Positions 49,946 to 59,235 of a stretch of DNA of 64,000 nt are shown piece by piece. The translations under genes and the position numbers were made by a program. Origin of the DNA: Taishania sp037189645 (GTDB lineage Bacteria > Bacteroidota > Bacteroidia > Flavobacteriales_D > Crocinitomicaceae); NCBI GenBank assembly GCA_037189645.1, contig JBBCIY010000002.1:1-64000 (forward strand). The letters run 5' to 3'. The notes under the pieces are model-generated. The model saw nothing but the letters and a program-made list of their open reading frames with translations, had not been told where the DNA came from and did no database searches. Position 1 is the stretch's first letter. Every line of letters starts with the position of its first letter.

Positions 49946-51298
49946 TTAAAAGTTTAACGAGGTTGTTTTATTCGAATAAATTCTAAATTCTTTTTCTGTC
50001 GTGTAGATCGTGCTTTTTATATTCTTAAACCGGTACACGACCTTGTAGTTTCCTGGCTGCAACTGGATGGTACTCTGAGTAGGCAAGTCGTCCAGGTTGC
50101 ATACCCAGTCAAATGTACCGTCGCCGTTTACGGTAAAAATCTGTCCCGTTACCGGGCTGGTCGCTTTGTAGCTGAAACTTCCCGGAGCGGCGATTTCTAT
50201 CTTTGTCGTTGCGCTTTGCGTTACATCCACCGTGAAATAGGTCCTGGGCAAGGTAAGCACTTCAACGTCGTATTTTCCAACGATGTATTTATCGGTCGCA
50301 TTGATCTGCTGTACATTCAGCGTAGCCGGATTCCCCGCTTCCATGATCCTGGAAGGGATTACATACGATCGGGTTCCGTTGATCACCCGGGGCTGAATGT
50401 AGCCCTGGGGAACATCGATCGAGATGGTGTTATGTGTATTCCGCTTTAGCCTGATGCCTTTCAGTTCCCGTTTCGGAAGTGTATTCACAACCATGTCGTA
50501 TTCAATCGCAGGATCCATTACAACCGTATCGGGAAGTCCGTTCTGGTTTAAGGTATGGGTAAACGTGTATTTCAGCTCTTTTGTTCCGGCCTTGTACAGG
50601 AACAAGGTCACGTTGGTTTCCTTTGGCTCTTTGGAGCTGTTGTTCAGGTTGATCTGTACCGTTGTGTTGACCAATGCTTTGTTTACGACATTCTTGAGCA
50701 CGATCTCGAAGCTTTCCGGTGTTTCAGCATCCGCATATTCACCGATGCAGCGGAATTTCTCCAGGTAAGACAGGTCCATTCCGACACCGATCACGAAAGG
50801 TTTTACATTCACGCCTTTGTCTTTGAGCTTCCTGGCGATGACACACGGATCGTTGTCACATGCTTCCAGTCCGTCTGTGATCAGGATAATGATGTTCCTG
50901 GAACTGGCGTCCGGGAAGTCTCCTGCGGCTGCTTCCAGCGACCGGGCGATCGGGGTTGTTCCCTTTGCACGGATGGTTTTAATCCTGCTTTTGATCTGCC
51001 CGTGATTGTTCCTTCCAAAGGGAATTTCCAGTTTGGTATCTTCACAATCCTGGTAAGTTGCCGTAATCTCAGATTGATGACCGTAAACCCGCAATGCTAC
51101 TTCCAGGTTGGGAACGCCTTCCAGTTCAGTAACTGATTTCGCCAGTAATTCTTTTGCCGCTTCAAGGCGTGTTATTTTTCCCCACGAGCCGTTCATACTG
51201 TTGGACGCGTCCAGGATGAACAGGATACGCGTAAGCTGTTCCTGTCCGGATGAAAGCTGACAGACCAGTAAAAACGCTATGGCTAAGAATTTTTTCAC
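49946..51298 (-). CDS. Secreted von Willebrand factor A-domain protein, 450 aa
   Basis: The start is GTG at 51298, giving a signal peptide (MKKFLAIAFLLVCQLSSG). The vWA domain (about 22-215) has an intact MIDAS: FILDASNSMNGSW (DxSxS), a threonine in the TTPIARSLEAA region and the Asp in IILITDGLEACDNDPC. The remaining 230 residues are beta-rich (PNLEV and later IEYDMVVNTLPKRELKGIRL in pieces). vWA domains mediate metal-dependent protein contacts. The gene lies 3 bases from each transketolase half and in the same direction, an unusual context. Confidence 0.85.
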   Translation of the reverse strand: MKKFLAIAFLLVCQLSSGQEQLTRILFILDASNSMNGSWGKITRLEAAKELLAKSVTELEGVPNLEVALRVYGHQSEITATYQDCEDTKLEIPFGRNNHGQIKSRIKTIRAKGTTPIARSLEAAAGDFPDASSRNIIILITDGLEACDNDPCVIARKLKDKGVNVKPFVIGVGMDLSYLEKFRCIGEYADAETPESFEIVLKNVVNKALVNTTVQINLNNSSKEPKETNVTLFLYKAGTKELKYTFTHTLNQNGLPDTVVMDPAIEYDMVVNTLPKRELKGIRLKRNTHNTISIDVPQGYIQPRVINGTRSYVIPSRIMEAGNPATLNVQQINATDKYIVGKYDVEVLTLPRTYFTVDVTQSATTKIEIAAPGSFSYKATSPVTGQIFTVNGDGTFDWVCNLDDLPTQSTIQLQPGNYKVVYRFKNIKSTIYTTEKEFRIYSNKTTSLNF

Positions 51299-51301
51299 GT
51301 A

Positions 51302-52144
51302 TCAGTAATCTCCCAGGGTCTCTTCCAGCTGGTTTAAAGCAGCTTCCAATTGTTCGGCATTGGGAGCGCTTCCGTGCCATTTGTGAGTTCCCATCATGTA
51401 GTCAACTCCCTGGCCCATTTCGGTCGTCATCAGAATGACAATCGGTTTGCCCAATCCTGTTTTGGATTTTGCTTCAGCTAATGTTTTGCGCATATCGTCG
51501 AAATCGTGACCGTTCATTTCCAGCACATGCCATCCAAAAGCCTGCCATTTTTCTTTCAGGTTACCTAACGTGATGACATCGTCTACGTCACCATCGATCT
51601 GGCGGCCATTGTAATCGATCGTAGCGATCAGGTTATCTACTTTATGTGCAGCAGCGTACATGGCTGCTTCCCAGATTTGTCCTTCCTGCAGCTCCCCGTC
51701 ACCGTGAAGCGAGTAAACAAGCGTATCATCCGCATTCAGCTTTTTCACCTGAGCCGCGCCGATGGCATTGGATAAACCTTGCCCCAGGGAACCGGATGCC
51801 ACACGGATTCCTTCCAATCCTTTTGCCGGAGACGGGTGCCCCTGCAAACGGGATGAAATCTTACGGAAAGTACTCAGTTCCGAAACCGGGAAATAACCGC
51901 TTCTTGCCAGCACACTGTACCAGACCGGGCTGATATGGCCGTTTGAAAGGAAAAACAAGTCCTCTCCTTTTCCATCCATAGTAAAGTGTTTCGGGTCGTG
52001 TTTCAGCACTTCAAAATACATCAGTGTAAAAAAGTCCGTACATCCTAAAGACCCGCCCGGGTGCCCGGAGCTGACTGCGGCAACCATTCGTACGATGTCC
52101 CTGCGCACCTGAGAAGCAATTCGTTTCAATTCGCTGTTTTCCAT
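51302..52144 (-). CDS. Transketolase, N-terminal (thiamine-diphosphate-binding) subunit, 280 aa
   Basis: The PP domain is shown by MVAAVSSGHPGGSLGCTDFF in pieces near residue 22, LFFLSNGHISPVWYSVLARS in pieces, PAKGLEGIRVASGSLGQGLS in pieces, and the ThDP-Mg motif YSLHGDGELQEGQIWEAAMY in pieces near 145 (GDGx-N-type). Length 280 is the normal size of the split N subunit. It is the first gene of the operon followed by vWA, the C-half and the ECF sigma factor. Confidence 0.93.
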   Translation of the reverse strand: MENSELKRIASQVRRDIVRMVAAVSSGHPGGSLGCTDFFTLMYFEVLKHDPKHFTMDGKGEDLFFLSNGHISPVWYSVLARSGYFPVSELSTFRKISSRLQGHPSPAKGLEGIRVASGSLGQGLSNAIGAAQVKKLNADDTLVYSLHGDGELQEGQIWEAAMYAAAHKVDNLIATIDYNGRQIDGDVDDVITLGNLKEKWQAFGWHVLEMNGHDFDDMRKTLAEAKSKTGLGKPIVILMTTEMGQGVDYMMGTHKWHGSAPNAEQLEAALNQLEETLGDY

Positions 52145-52175
52145 TCCTGCTAAATCGTTTTTGTAAAATAGGTTA

Positions 52176-52183
52176 CAAAGCTA
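52176..52183 (-). promoter_or_regulatory. Putative -7 box of the transketolase operon
   Basis: On the minus strand it is TAGCTTTG, 32 bases upstream of the ATG at 52144. Confidence 0.45.
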
Positions 52184-52356
52184 ACTTTTATTATCCATTC
52201 CTGAAAAACAACCGGAAGGGTATTTTTCAAGAGTTATTAAGAAAGTTTGAACAATAGGAGCGAGGGATGGGGGTGCGATTTGTACCCGGTCGGAAACTAA
52301 AATGAAATCGAAACAAGGGTATTATTTCCGCCCGTTTTCAGCAAAAACATGCTTTT

Positions 52357-54993
52357 TTACATTTTTCCTGCTACGACAAATGCCTTTTTAGCAACGAATT
52401 CATTTCCCCCGTTGATGTCAAAGGCTTCCATCAGCAGGACATACGTTCCGATCGTAGCTTTCTGCCCGTCATCGCGGATCCCGTCCCAGATGATCGTTCC
52501 GCTGATTCCCAGCAGCTCATTTTGTGAAATGGTCTTAATGATACGCCCCCTGTCGTCAAAGATCTTTACCGTTGCCAGCATTCCTGTCGTGTTCATCTGG
52601 TAATTGATCTGCAATACATCTTCAAAACCGTCATTGTCGGGAGAAATAACATCACTTGTCAGGCTTACCTCTCCATTATACAATGCGGGGTAATATTGGG
52701 AATTTTCCCCCCCGGGCGTTGCAAATCCGACCGCTTCGGAAGCTGTATGCCAGTTTCCGGCATCCTGTGTCGGGAGATCCGGATCCATACGTTCCAGGGA
52801 TTTTCCGTCTTTACTGTCCAGGAGCTTAAAATGCCACTTGCTTGAATAGACCAGCTGGTCCATTACCAGGTCAAGTGTATCCATGAAAACGAATTTGGGA
52901 AAGAACACGACAACACTGCCCGTATCGTTGGACAAGGTTGGCAACGAGAGCTGGTAAAATTTACCGGGAACGGTTGCCGGGTAATTCGTGGTAACAAAAA
53001 CAGAATCAGCTCCTATTACTACGTAATCGTCAGGATGGAGCAGGTAATTGGAGGTGATCTCTTTGTGGTCTGTAACCGTTCCGTTATTGATCCGGGCGAT
53101 CTTCCAGCCTTTCAGGTTGATGAGCTTCCCGGACTTGTTGTATAGTTCAACCCAGTCACTTCCCCCGGTATATTGGTCGAACAGTACTTCGTTGATAACG
53201 ACGTCACCACTGTCAGCGGGTGCGGGAAGTACGAAAGTAGCGCCCGGATTCCCTGTATTTCCCCAACAATCCTCCACACCGGAAATCGTGATGGTATAGG
53301 ACTGACTGGCTGTGATCGTTTCGGCAAATTCCAGCGAGAACGAATTGGTCAGGCCGGGAGGAATGGTCCGGGATATTTCGGTAAGCACCGGGTTTGTGGA
53401 AACGACGGCGATACTTAATGCAGCAGAATCCACCGGTTTATTAAACGTGATCTGCACTTCATTCGGGTGGATGACAACAGCAGAGCTGATCGTCGGAGCA
53501 CTGGTGTCCGGAGTGATGTCATAGACCGAATTCTGCGCTCCCGGTGTTCCTCCGTCCGGGTGTACCGATGCTCTCCAGTTGGATGCCTGTGAGCAGGGAG
53601 CGAGTGGGTTGATGCGTTCAATGGTCCATCCGCCGTCTCTTTTTGACGCATCCTGGTACCAGTCCAGCGTATAGGAGATCTTATCCAGCTGTATGTTGTT
53701 GTTATCTGTGATGACAATGTCATCGGAGGAATTGTTCAGGCTCGGGAAGCTCGTTACACCGGCTGCATTGGGAAATTCAGCAACGGAAGCAGCAGGACAT
53801 AAAACAATGTATTCTCCCGGAAGCAGCCAGCCGGATTGAATGGTTCCGAATGTTGCATTATCGCCCAGCTTCCATCCCGTAATGTCGAATGGTTTACCGC
53901 TTACATTGTAGATTTCGACAAATTCCACTTCGGGGAGTCCGACAACAGGGCTGGGATCCGCCATGAATTCGTTGATGATGACATCACCCGGTAGAGGTGT
54001 TTCGGCAACCAGGTAAGTAAAATCCAGTGATTGAGAAACGGATGCATTTCCATTCAGGTCCTCGATGCCGGAACTGGTGATCGTGTAGGTATTTCCATTG
54101 GTCAGGATGTTGGACAGCTGTAAATGGACCAGCGCGGGATTCCCACCGTCAATTGCCGCCGCAGAAACGCTGTTAAAAGGGATGATATCGTAGTTATTCG
54201 TATTCTCAGCCGATAAAGCTGTTACAGCTTCAGAGAAAAGCACAGCAATGTTCGTTGCGTCCAGCACCTGTACAGACGTCATGATGGGAGGGTCTGTGTC
54301 GATGACTTCGTCGCCGGCATATACGTTATCCAAGTAGAAACGGGTACTGTTTCCCGAAGTATAGGTACAAAGATACCCGAGGTGAGTTCCTGCCGGAACG
54401 GCTGTTTCCGTTCCTGTCGCAGCCAGTGTGTAATTTGTTCCCCCGGCAAAGTCCACGTACAGCGACCACAACCCGGTATTGTCTCTTATTACCTTGATTC
54501 CTGCCTGGAATGCGGCGGCAATTGTTCCGTCGGCGGATGCGCAGATCTGAGTTGTAATGCCTCCGTTTCGCTGCATCAGCCGGACAGCATCTGTAGAGAG
54601 TGCTTCTCCCATCTGTAAATAGATTCCATCGGGATCAACAGAAAGATCGGCTGAGGTGGAAGTGAGGTAGATCCTTCCGAAATTACTGCCCGAACCTGCA
54701 AAATTCTGCCTTACCCATAAACTCCATTCCTTGTGGTCCAGACCGGGCAGGTTGTGCGCTGTTGACAGGTAAGAAGTACCAGCTGTGCTTGCGTTTAATT
54801 GCAACTGCTGGCTGGTATTGACAATAAAGTCTGCTGTTGTGCCGTTCCAGGACGGGTTATTTGTAAAATCACCATCGGAAAAATCATCGCTGACCTGGGA
54901 ATATCCGAAAGAAGCCAGGGATCCTAAAAACAGGACCAGCACTTTTTTTGTCAGAGACCGACTTCGTAAGCTGTTATTTTTAACAAAATTCAT
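52357..54993 (-). CDS. Secreted lamin-tail-domain surface protein, 878 aa
   Basis: The signal peptide is near residues 12-35 (SLTKKVLVLFLGSLASFGYS). Layout: a concanavalin-like N-domain (about 35-235), an Ig-like SwmB-type domain (about 237-330, VLDATNIAVLFSEAVTALSA in pieces), lamin tail domain 1 (about 335-450, DVIINEFMADPSPVVGLPEV, DITGWKLGDNA), a second Ig-like domain, lamin tail domain 2 (about 590-720, DVVINEVLFDQYTGGSDWVE in pieces, LKGWKIARINNG) and a FlgD/CHU_C-like C-domain (DVISPDNDGFEDVLQINYQM, TIIWDGIRDDGQKATIGTYV in pieces). Such proteins are surface or secreted and usually exported by T9SS in gliding bacteria. Function beyond adhesion-type scaffold is unknown. Confidence 0.85.
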   Translation of the reverse strand: MNFVKNNSLRSRSLTKKVLVLFLGSLASFGYSQVSDDFSDGDFTNNPSWNGTTADFIVNTSQQLQLNASTAGTSYLSTAHNLPGLDHKEWSLWVRQNFAGSGSNFGRIYLTSTSADLSVDPDGIYLQMGEALSTDAVRLMQRNGGITTQICASADGTIAAAFQAGIKVIRDNTGLWSLYVDFAGGTNYTLAATGTETAVPAGTHLGYLCTYTSGNSTRFYLDNVYAGDEVIDTDPPIMTSVQVLDATNIAVLFSEAVTALSAENTNNYDIIPFNSVSAAAIDGGNPALVHLQLSNILTNGNTYTITSSGIEDLNGNASVSQSLDFTYLVAETPLPGDVIINEFMADPSPVVGLPEVEFVEIYNVSGKPFDITGWKLGDNATFGTIQSGWLLPGEYIVLCPAASVAEFPNAAGVTSFPSLNNSSDDIVITDNNNIQLDKISYTLDWYQDASKRDGGWTIERINPLAPCSQASNWRASVHPDGGTPGAQNSVYDITPDTSAPTISSAVVIHPNEVQITFNKPVDSAALSIAVVSTNPVLTEISRTIPPGLTNSFSLEFAETITASQSYTITISGVEDCWGNTGNPGATFVLPAPADSGDVVINEVLFDQYTGGSDWVELYNKSGKLINLKGWKIARINNGTVTDHKEITSNYLLHPDDYVVIGADSVFVTTNYPATVPGKFYQLSLPTLSNDTGSVVVFFPKFVFMDTLDLVMDQLVYSSKWHFKLLDSKDGKSLERMDPDLPTQDAGNWHTASEAVGFATPGGENSQYYPALYNGEVSLTSDVISPDNDGFEDVLQINYQMNTTGMLATVKIFDDRGRIIKTISQNELLGISGTIIWDGIRDDGQKATIGTYVLLMEAFDINGGNEFVAKKAFVVAGKM

Positions 54994-55052
54994 CCGTTCG
55001 TAGTAACATTAATTCTCGCTAAAATAGTAAATTCGCTTCATATTAATCCGAT

Positions 55053-55060
55053 TAATTTTG
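55053..55060 (+). promoter_or_regulatory. Putative -7 box of asd
   Basis: TAATTTTG ends 5 bases before the ATG at 55066, implying a leaderless or nearly leaderless transcript. An ATG at 55061 is out of frame and stops after one codon. Confidence 0.45.
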
Positions 55061-55065
55061 ATGAG

Positions 55066-56052
55066 ATGAGAATAGCAGTAGTCGGCGCGACCGGAATGGT
55101 AGGTACAGTCATGCTCCAGGTATTGAGGGAAGAGAGTTTTCCTGTAACGGAGTTAATTCCTGTTGCTTCTGAAAAATCAGTTGGCCAGGTAATCAGCTTC
55201 GGAGGAATTGATTGCCCGGTAGTTGGTTTGCAGACGGCTGTAGAGATGAAACCCGACCTGGCTATTTTTTCTGCGGGAGGGGAAACTTCGCTGGAGTGGG
55301 CTCCGAAATTTGCATCGGCCGGGACGACTGTTATTGATAATTCTTCCGCATGGAGAATGGATCCGTCCAAAAAGCTGGTCATTCCGGAAGTCAATGGCCA
55401 CTTACTGACAAAAGAGGATAAGATCATTGCGAATCCGAATTGCAGTACGATTCAGCTGGTTCTGGCGCTGGCTCCTTTGCATAAGGAATACGGTGTCAGA
55501 CGGGTTGTTGTATCCACGTATCAATCCATTACGGGGACGGGGGTGAAAGCGGTGCAGCAGATGGAAAATGAGCGAAACGGTGTCCAGGCGGAAATGGTTT
55601 ACCCGTACCCGATCGATAAAAACTGCCTTCCTCATTGCGATTCTTTCCTTGAGAACGGTTACACGAAAGAGGAAATGAAGCTGACGAATGAAACGAAGAA
55701 AATTTTAGACCCGGCGATCCATGTTACAGCGACTGCGGTCCGTGTGCCTGTTGTCGGTGGGCATTCGGAAGCGGTGAATGTTGAATTTGAAAAGGAGTTC
55801 GACGTTAATAATGTGAGAAAATTGCTTCATGAAGCCCCGGGAATCACCTTGAAGGATGACCCTACCACCAATACTTACCCGATGCCGAAATACGCGGAAG
55901 GAAAAAACGATGTGTTTGTCGGAAGGATCAGGAGAGATGAATCACAGGAAAATACGCTGAATATGTGGGTGGTTGCAGATAACCTGAGAAAAGGAGCGGC
56001 TACCAATGCTGTTCAGATTGCAAAGCTGCTGGTAGAGAAAGAGTTGATTTAA
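55066..56052 (+). CDS. asd: Aspartate-semialdehyde dehydrogenase
   Basis: Asd reduces aspartyl phosphate to the semialdehyde on the route to lysine, threonine and methionine. The Rossmann start is MRIAVVGATGMVGTVMLQVL; the catalytic cysteine is in IIANPNCSTIQLVLALAPLH at about C126; further family blocks are FSAGGETSLEWAPKFASAG, VIDNSSAWRMDPSKKLVIPE in pieces, VRVPVVGGHSEAVNVEFEKE in pieces (catalytic His) and the C-terminal NTLNMWVVADNLRKGAATNA in pieces. Length 328 is normal. Confidence 0.96.
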   Translation: MRIAVVGATGMVGTVMLQVLREESFPVTELIPVASEKSVGQVISFGGIDCPVVGLQTAVEMKPDLAIFSAGGETSLEWAPKFASAGTTVIDNSSAWRMDPSKKLVIPEVNGHLLTKEDKIIANPNCSTIQLVLALAPLHKEYGVRRVVVSTYQSITGTGVKAVQQMENERNGVQAEMVYPYPIDKNCLPHCDSFLENGYTKEEMKLTNETKKILDPAIHVTATAVRVPVVGGHSEAVNVEFEKEFDVNNVRKLLHEAPGITLKDDPTTNTYPMPKYAEGKNDVFVGRIRRDESQENTLNMWVVADNLRKGAATNAVQIAKLLVEKELI

Positions 56053-56124
56053 ATTTTCCCGCAAAGGAATAATTAACAGGTGATCAGAACAAAATTTTGC
56101 TGGTTAGCAGTTTCGCGTGAACGA

Positions 56125-57006
56125 TCAGCCATTCTCCTTATTTCCCGGTTCAATATGAATCAGTACGTTCCCGATTTCGGGAAGTTGTGCCTGCAAGGTG
56201 TCTTTCAGCCGGTGGGAGATCTCGTGGCCTTCTCTCACGGAAATGTTTTCATCTACGATCGCGTGTAAATCTACCAGGTAATTCAATCCTACTTTCCGGA
56301 CATAGCACTTTTCCGTTCCCAGGATGCCTTCTACGGTCAGTGCGATTTCTCTGATCCTGGAAATCAGCTCATCGTAGGTGTTTTCGTCCATGATCTCACC
56401 TAAGGCCGGGCGGAAGATCAGGTAGCTGTTGTAAAGAATAAAGCCCGACGCAAGCAATGCAGCCCAGTCATCGGCCGTTTCATACCCTTTCCCGAATACC
56501 AGTGCGATGGTGATCCCGATGAATGCTGCGACAGAAGTGATCGCATCGCTCCGGTGATGCCAGGCGTCTGCTTTTAATGAGGAGCTGTTGATCTGCCTGC
56601 TTTTTTTCATTACGATCTGAAAAGAAGCTTCTTTCCAGATGATGATCGCTCCCAGTACGATCAATGTCCACGGTTTGGGAAGTTCGTGGGGTGTCTGTAT
56701 GTTTTTGATGCTCTCGTAGGCAATGATGAGTGCCGAAGTACCCAGGAAACCGACAACGATAAACGTGATCAGCGGTTCGATCCTTCCATGTCCGTAAGGG
56801 TGGTTCTTGTCTGCCGGCCTGTTGGCATATTTGATCCCGAACAATACCAAAACGGAAGAAAAAACATCCGTAGTGGATTCGATTGCATCTGCAATGAGCG
56901 CATAGGAATTCCCAAAGAAACCGGCCAGCGCTTTGATCACAGCCAGTCCAGCGTTGCCCGCGATACTGAAATAGGCTGTTTTTATTGCTGTTTCTTTGTT
57001 GGACAT
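56125..57006 (-). CDS. Cation diffusion facilitator family transporter, 293 aa
   Basis: Six membrane helices, starting AYFSIAGNAGLAVIKALAGF. The helix II metal pair is in LIADAIESTTDVFSS and the helix V pair in ADAWHHRSDAITSVAAF, with HPYGHGRIEPLITF between. The C-terminal ferredoxin-like domain (about 205-293) ends in VLIHIEPGNKE. CDF proteins export Zn2+, Fe2+ or other divalent ions. The start is set at 57006 (MSNKETA); the longer frame would overlap the upstream gene. Confidence 0.92.
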   Translation of the reverse strand: MSNKETAIKTAYFSIAGNAGLAVIKALAGFFGNSYALIADAIESTTDVFSSVLVLFGIKYANRPADKNHPYGHGRIEPLITFIVVGFLGTSALIIAYESIKNIQTPHELPKPWTLIVLGAIIIWKEASFQIVMKKSRQINSSSLKADAWHHRSDAITSVAAFIGITIALVFGKGYETADDWAALLASGFILYNSYLIFRPALGEIMDENTYDELISRIREIALTVEGILGTEKCYVRKVGLNYLVDLHAIVDENISVREGHEISHRLKDTLQAQLPEIGNVLIHIEPGNKENG

Positions 57007-57070
57007 GTTTACGGCAAATGTGCGTTGAACACAGAAGCAATGGATATGCTTTGCGTCCTTTGCAGGTGTT

Positions 57071-58456
57071 TTACAGCGTTGACGGACAAACGTAATCTGT
57101 TCTAGGGATCGCTGTGTTTTTAATGGCACCGTATCCTCCCGCAACGTCTACCAGGTTGGTATACCCGTTTTGCATCAGTAGGGAAATGGCGATGACACTC
57201 CGGTATCCTCCTGCACAATGAACATGATAAGTTGTGTTTTTGTCCAATTTGCTCAAATCATCGTTCATGTAATCCAACGGATAATGTAAAGCATTCTCAA
57301 CATGTTCCGATTGCCATTCACCCGGTTTTCTTACATCAACGATGTGGCAGCCTTCGGTTTGTGCCAGCTCTTCCGCTGAAATAGAAGTGATCGTATTCAG
57401 CTTTCCGTCCCAGGCATCCACACCACCTTCCAGGTATCCGACCGTATAATCATATCCTACACGTGCCAGTCGTGTTACGGTTTCCTCCTCTTTTCCTTCC
57501 GGGGAGATCAGGACGATCCGTTGTTTGATGTCCTGGATCAGCGCTCCCACCCACATGGCAAACTGGCCGTTCAAACCAATAAAGAGCGAGTCTGGAATGA
57601 ACCCTTTGATGAATTCCGTATGCGTCCGGACATCCAGGATCAATGCTCCGTTAGCGATCTCCTGTTTGAATTCATCCAGTGACAATGCTTTTGTTCCTCT
57701 TTTGATCACTTCATCAATTGAATCGTAACCGGTCTTATTCATGACGGCATTTTTCGGGAAATACTGAGGCGGAGGCAGAATTCCCGTTGTCACTTCCCGG
57801 ATGAATTCTTCTTTTGTCATATCCGCACGAAGTGCGTAGTTGGTTTTCTTTTGATTTCCCAGTGTATCCTGTGTATCGGAACTCATATTCTTCCCGCATG
57901 CGGAACCTGCTCCGTGGCCGGGATATACGATGATGTCATCTGCCAGCGGAATGATCCTTTCACGAAGTGAATCATACAGCATTCCCGCCAGGTCTTCCTG
58001 TGTCAGGTCGCTTTTGATCGCCAGGTCAGGTCTTCCGACATCTCCGAGGAACAAGGTATCTCCCGTAAAGATCGCTGTTTCATTTCCGTTCTCGTCGATC
58101 AGCAAAAAGCACGACGATTCTGGTGTGTGCCCGGGAGTATGCAGCAACCGGATGGTCAGGTCGCCCACCTTGAACTCCTGGTTGTCTTCCGCGATCAGGC
58201 AGTCAAAAGCCGGTTGTGCTGTCGGGCCATACACGATTTCTGCTCCTGTTTTCCGTGCCAGGTCAAGATGCCCGGAAACGAAATCGGCGTGAAAATGTGT
58301 TTCAAAAATGTATTTGATCGTCGAATTGTTTGCCTTTGCCAGTTCAATGTACTGATCCACCTCTCTCAACGGGTCAATGACTACTGCTTCACCTTTGTTT
58401 GCTATGAAATAAGCTCCCTGAGCCAGGCATTTCGTGTATAATTGTTGTACGTTCAT
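57071..58456 (-). CDS. MBL-fold hydrolase with two rhodanese domains, 461 aa
   Basis: The metallo-beta-lactamase domain (about 1-235) has the THFHADFVSGH zinc/iron motif at H54, H56, D58 and H63, plus LLHTPGHTPES and FTGDTLFLGDVGRPDL. This type resembles persulfide dioxygenases (ETHE1/CstB-like). The first rhodanese domain (about 270-360) has DVRTHTEFIKGF, but the active-loop position reads LISPEGKEE, with no cysteine, so it is probably inactive. The second (about 370-455) keeps the loop VHCAGGYRSVIAIS with a cysteine. A role in sulfide/persulfide metabolism is likely. Confidence 0.9.
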   Translation of the reverse strand: MNVQQLYTKCLAQGAYFIANKGEAVVIDPLREVDQYIELAKANNSTIKYIFETHFHADFVSGHLDLARKTGAEIVYGPTAQPAFDCLIAEDNQEFKVGDLTIRLLHTPGHTPESSCFLLIDENGNETAIFTGDTLFLGDVGRPDLAIKSDLTQEDLAGMLYDSLRERIIPLADDIIVYPGHGAGSACGKNMSSDTQDTLGNQKKTNYALRADMTKEEFIREVTTGILPPPQYFPKNAVMNKTGYDSIDEVIKRGTKALSLDEFKQEIANGALILDVRTHTEFIKGFIPDSLFIGLNGQFAMWVGALIQDIKQRIVLISPEGKEEETVTRLARVGYDYTVGYLEGGVDAWDGKLNTITSISAEELAQTEGCHIVDVRKPGEWQSEHVENALHYPLDYMNDDLSKLDKNTTYHVHCAGGYRSVIAISLLMQNGYTNLVDVAGGYGAIKNTAIPRTDYVCPSTL

Positions 58457-58460
58457 TGCA

Positions 58461-59198
58461 TTACTTGTTAGGGAAATTATGCTTTCCGATTTCTTTTTTT
58501 AAACTCTTTATTTCTTTTTGACTAAATTCACTTTTCCTCTCAAACAAGAATTTAGTTGAGTCATTTCTCCAACGAAATAACTCAGTTGAATCTCCTTCAA
58601 ATTTAATAAATCCTTCGTTAATAGTTGGGGAGGATAGGTAATAATTTTTGTAATAAGGACGTATATGCCGACTCCCTGTATCTCCTTTGTAATTCTTTAT
58701 TTGAAAAATCAGCTTCCCAACAGGTAAATTGTTAATTTCATAGTTAAATCCTTCCAAAAACATGAATTGAAGAGATTGAATAGAGTCAAATTTATCTTTG
58801 TAGAAAACATTAAAGTTTACCTCATGATCTGAGTACCATGATTTCACACTATCGTTTATATGAATAAATGGATTAATGTTATAGATTAAATCATTGTTAC
58901 TTTCATCCACTAAATAAATTGAAAGAACAGTGTCTTTTTTGGCTGAAATCAACTCCACTTTTGGAGTTTTATCATTAATATTTTTCAATAAATACCTATT
59001 TTCCATTGAATCAATAGAGTGGAAAGAATAGAGCAAATTTGATCTAGGATAGGATTGTAATATCAAAAAAGTATCTGAATTTTGAAGAGGATAAATTGTC
59101 AGATATTGAATAGGATTTGAATACACGGAAACTTTATGATTTACTTTACAGGAAAGCAGAATTAAAAAACAAATTATTAACGTACAATATTTTAGCAT
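58461..59198 (-). CDS. Putative lipoprotein, AT-rich gene, 245 aa
   Basis: The N-terminus MLKYCTLIICFLILLSCKVN has a lipobox with Cys at about residue 17. The mature part is rich in Asn, Ser, Lys and Tyr with no recognised domain, and the C-terminus (SEFSQKEIKSLKKEIGKHN) is helical. By eye it is much richer in A and T than the flanking MBL and engB genes. It lies 4 bases upstream of the MBL gene start on the same strand but appears compositionally foreign. Function unknown. Confidence 0.65.
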   Translation of the reverse strand: MLKYCTLIICFLILLSCKVNHKVSVYSNPIQYLTIYPLQNSDTFLILQSYPRSNLLYSFHSIDSMENRYLLKNINDKTPKVELISAKKDTVLSIYLVDESNNDLIYNINPFIHINDSVKSWYSDHEVNFNVFYKDKFDSIQSLQFMFLEGFNYEINNLPVGKLIFQIKNYKGDTGSRHIRPYYKNYYLSSPTINEGFIKFEGDSTELFRWRNDSTKFLFERKSEFSQKEIKSLKKEIGKHNFPNK

Positions 59199-59235
59199 AT
59201 TCGCTGTCTTTTATCTAATATCTAACGTCCAAAAT

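Noticed and set aside
57007..57144. A 46-codon extension of the CDF transporter
   Set aside because: It overlaps the MBL-rhodanese gene, and the extension is not membrane-like; the start MSNKETA is used.
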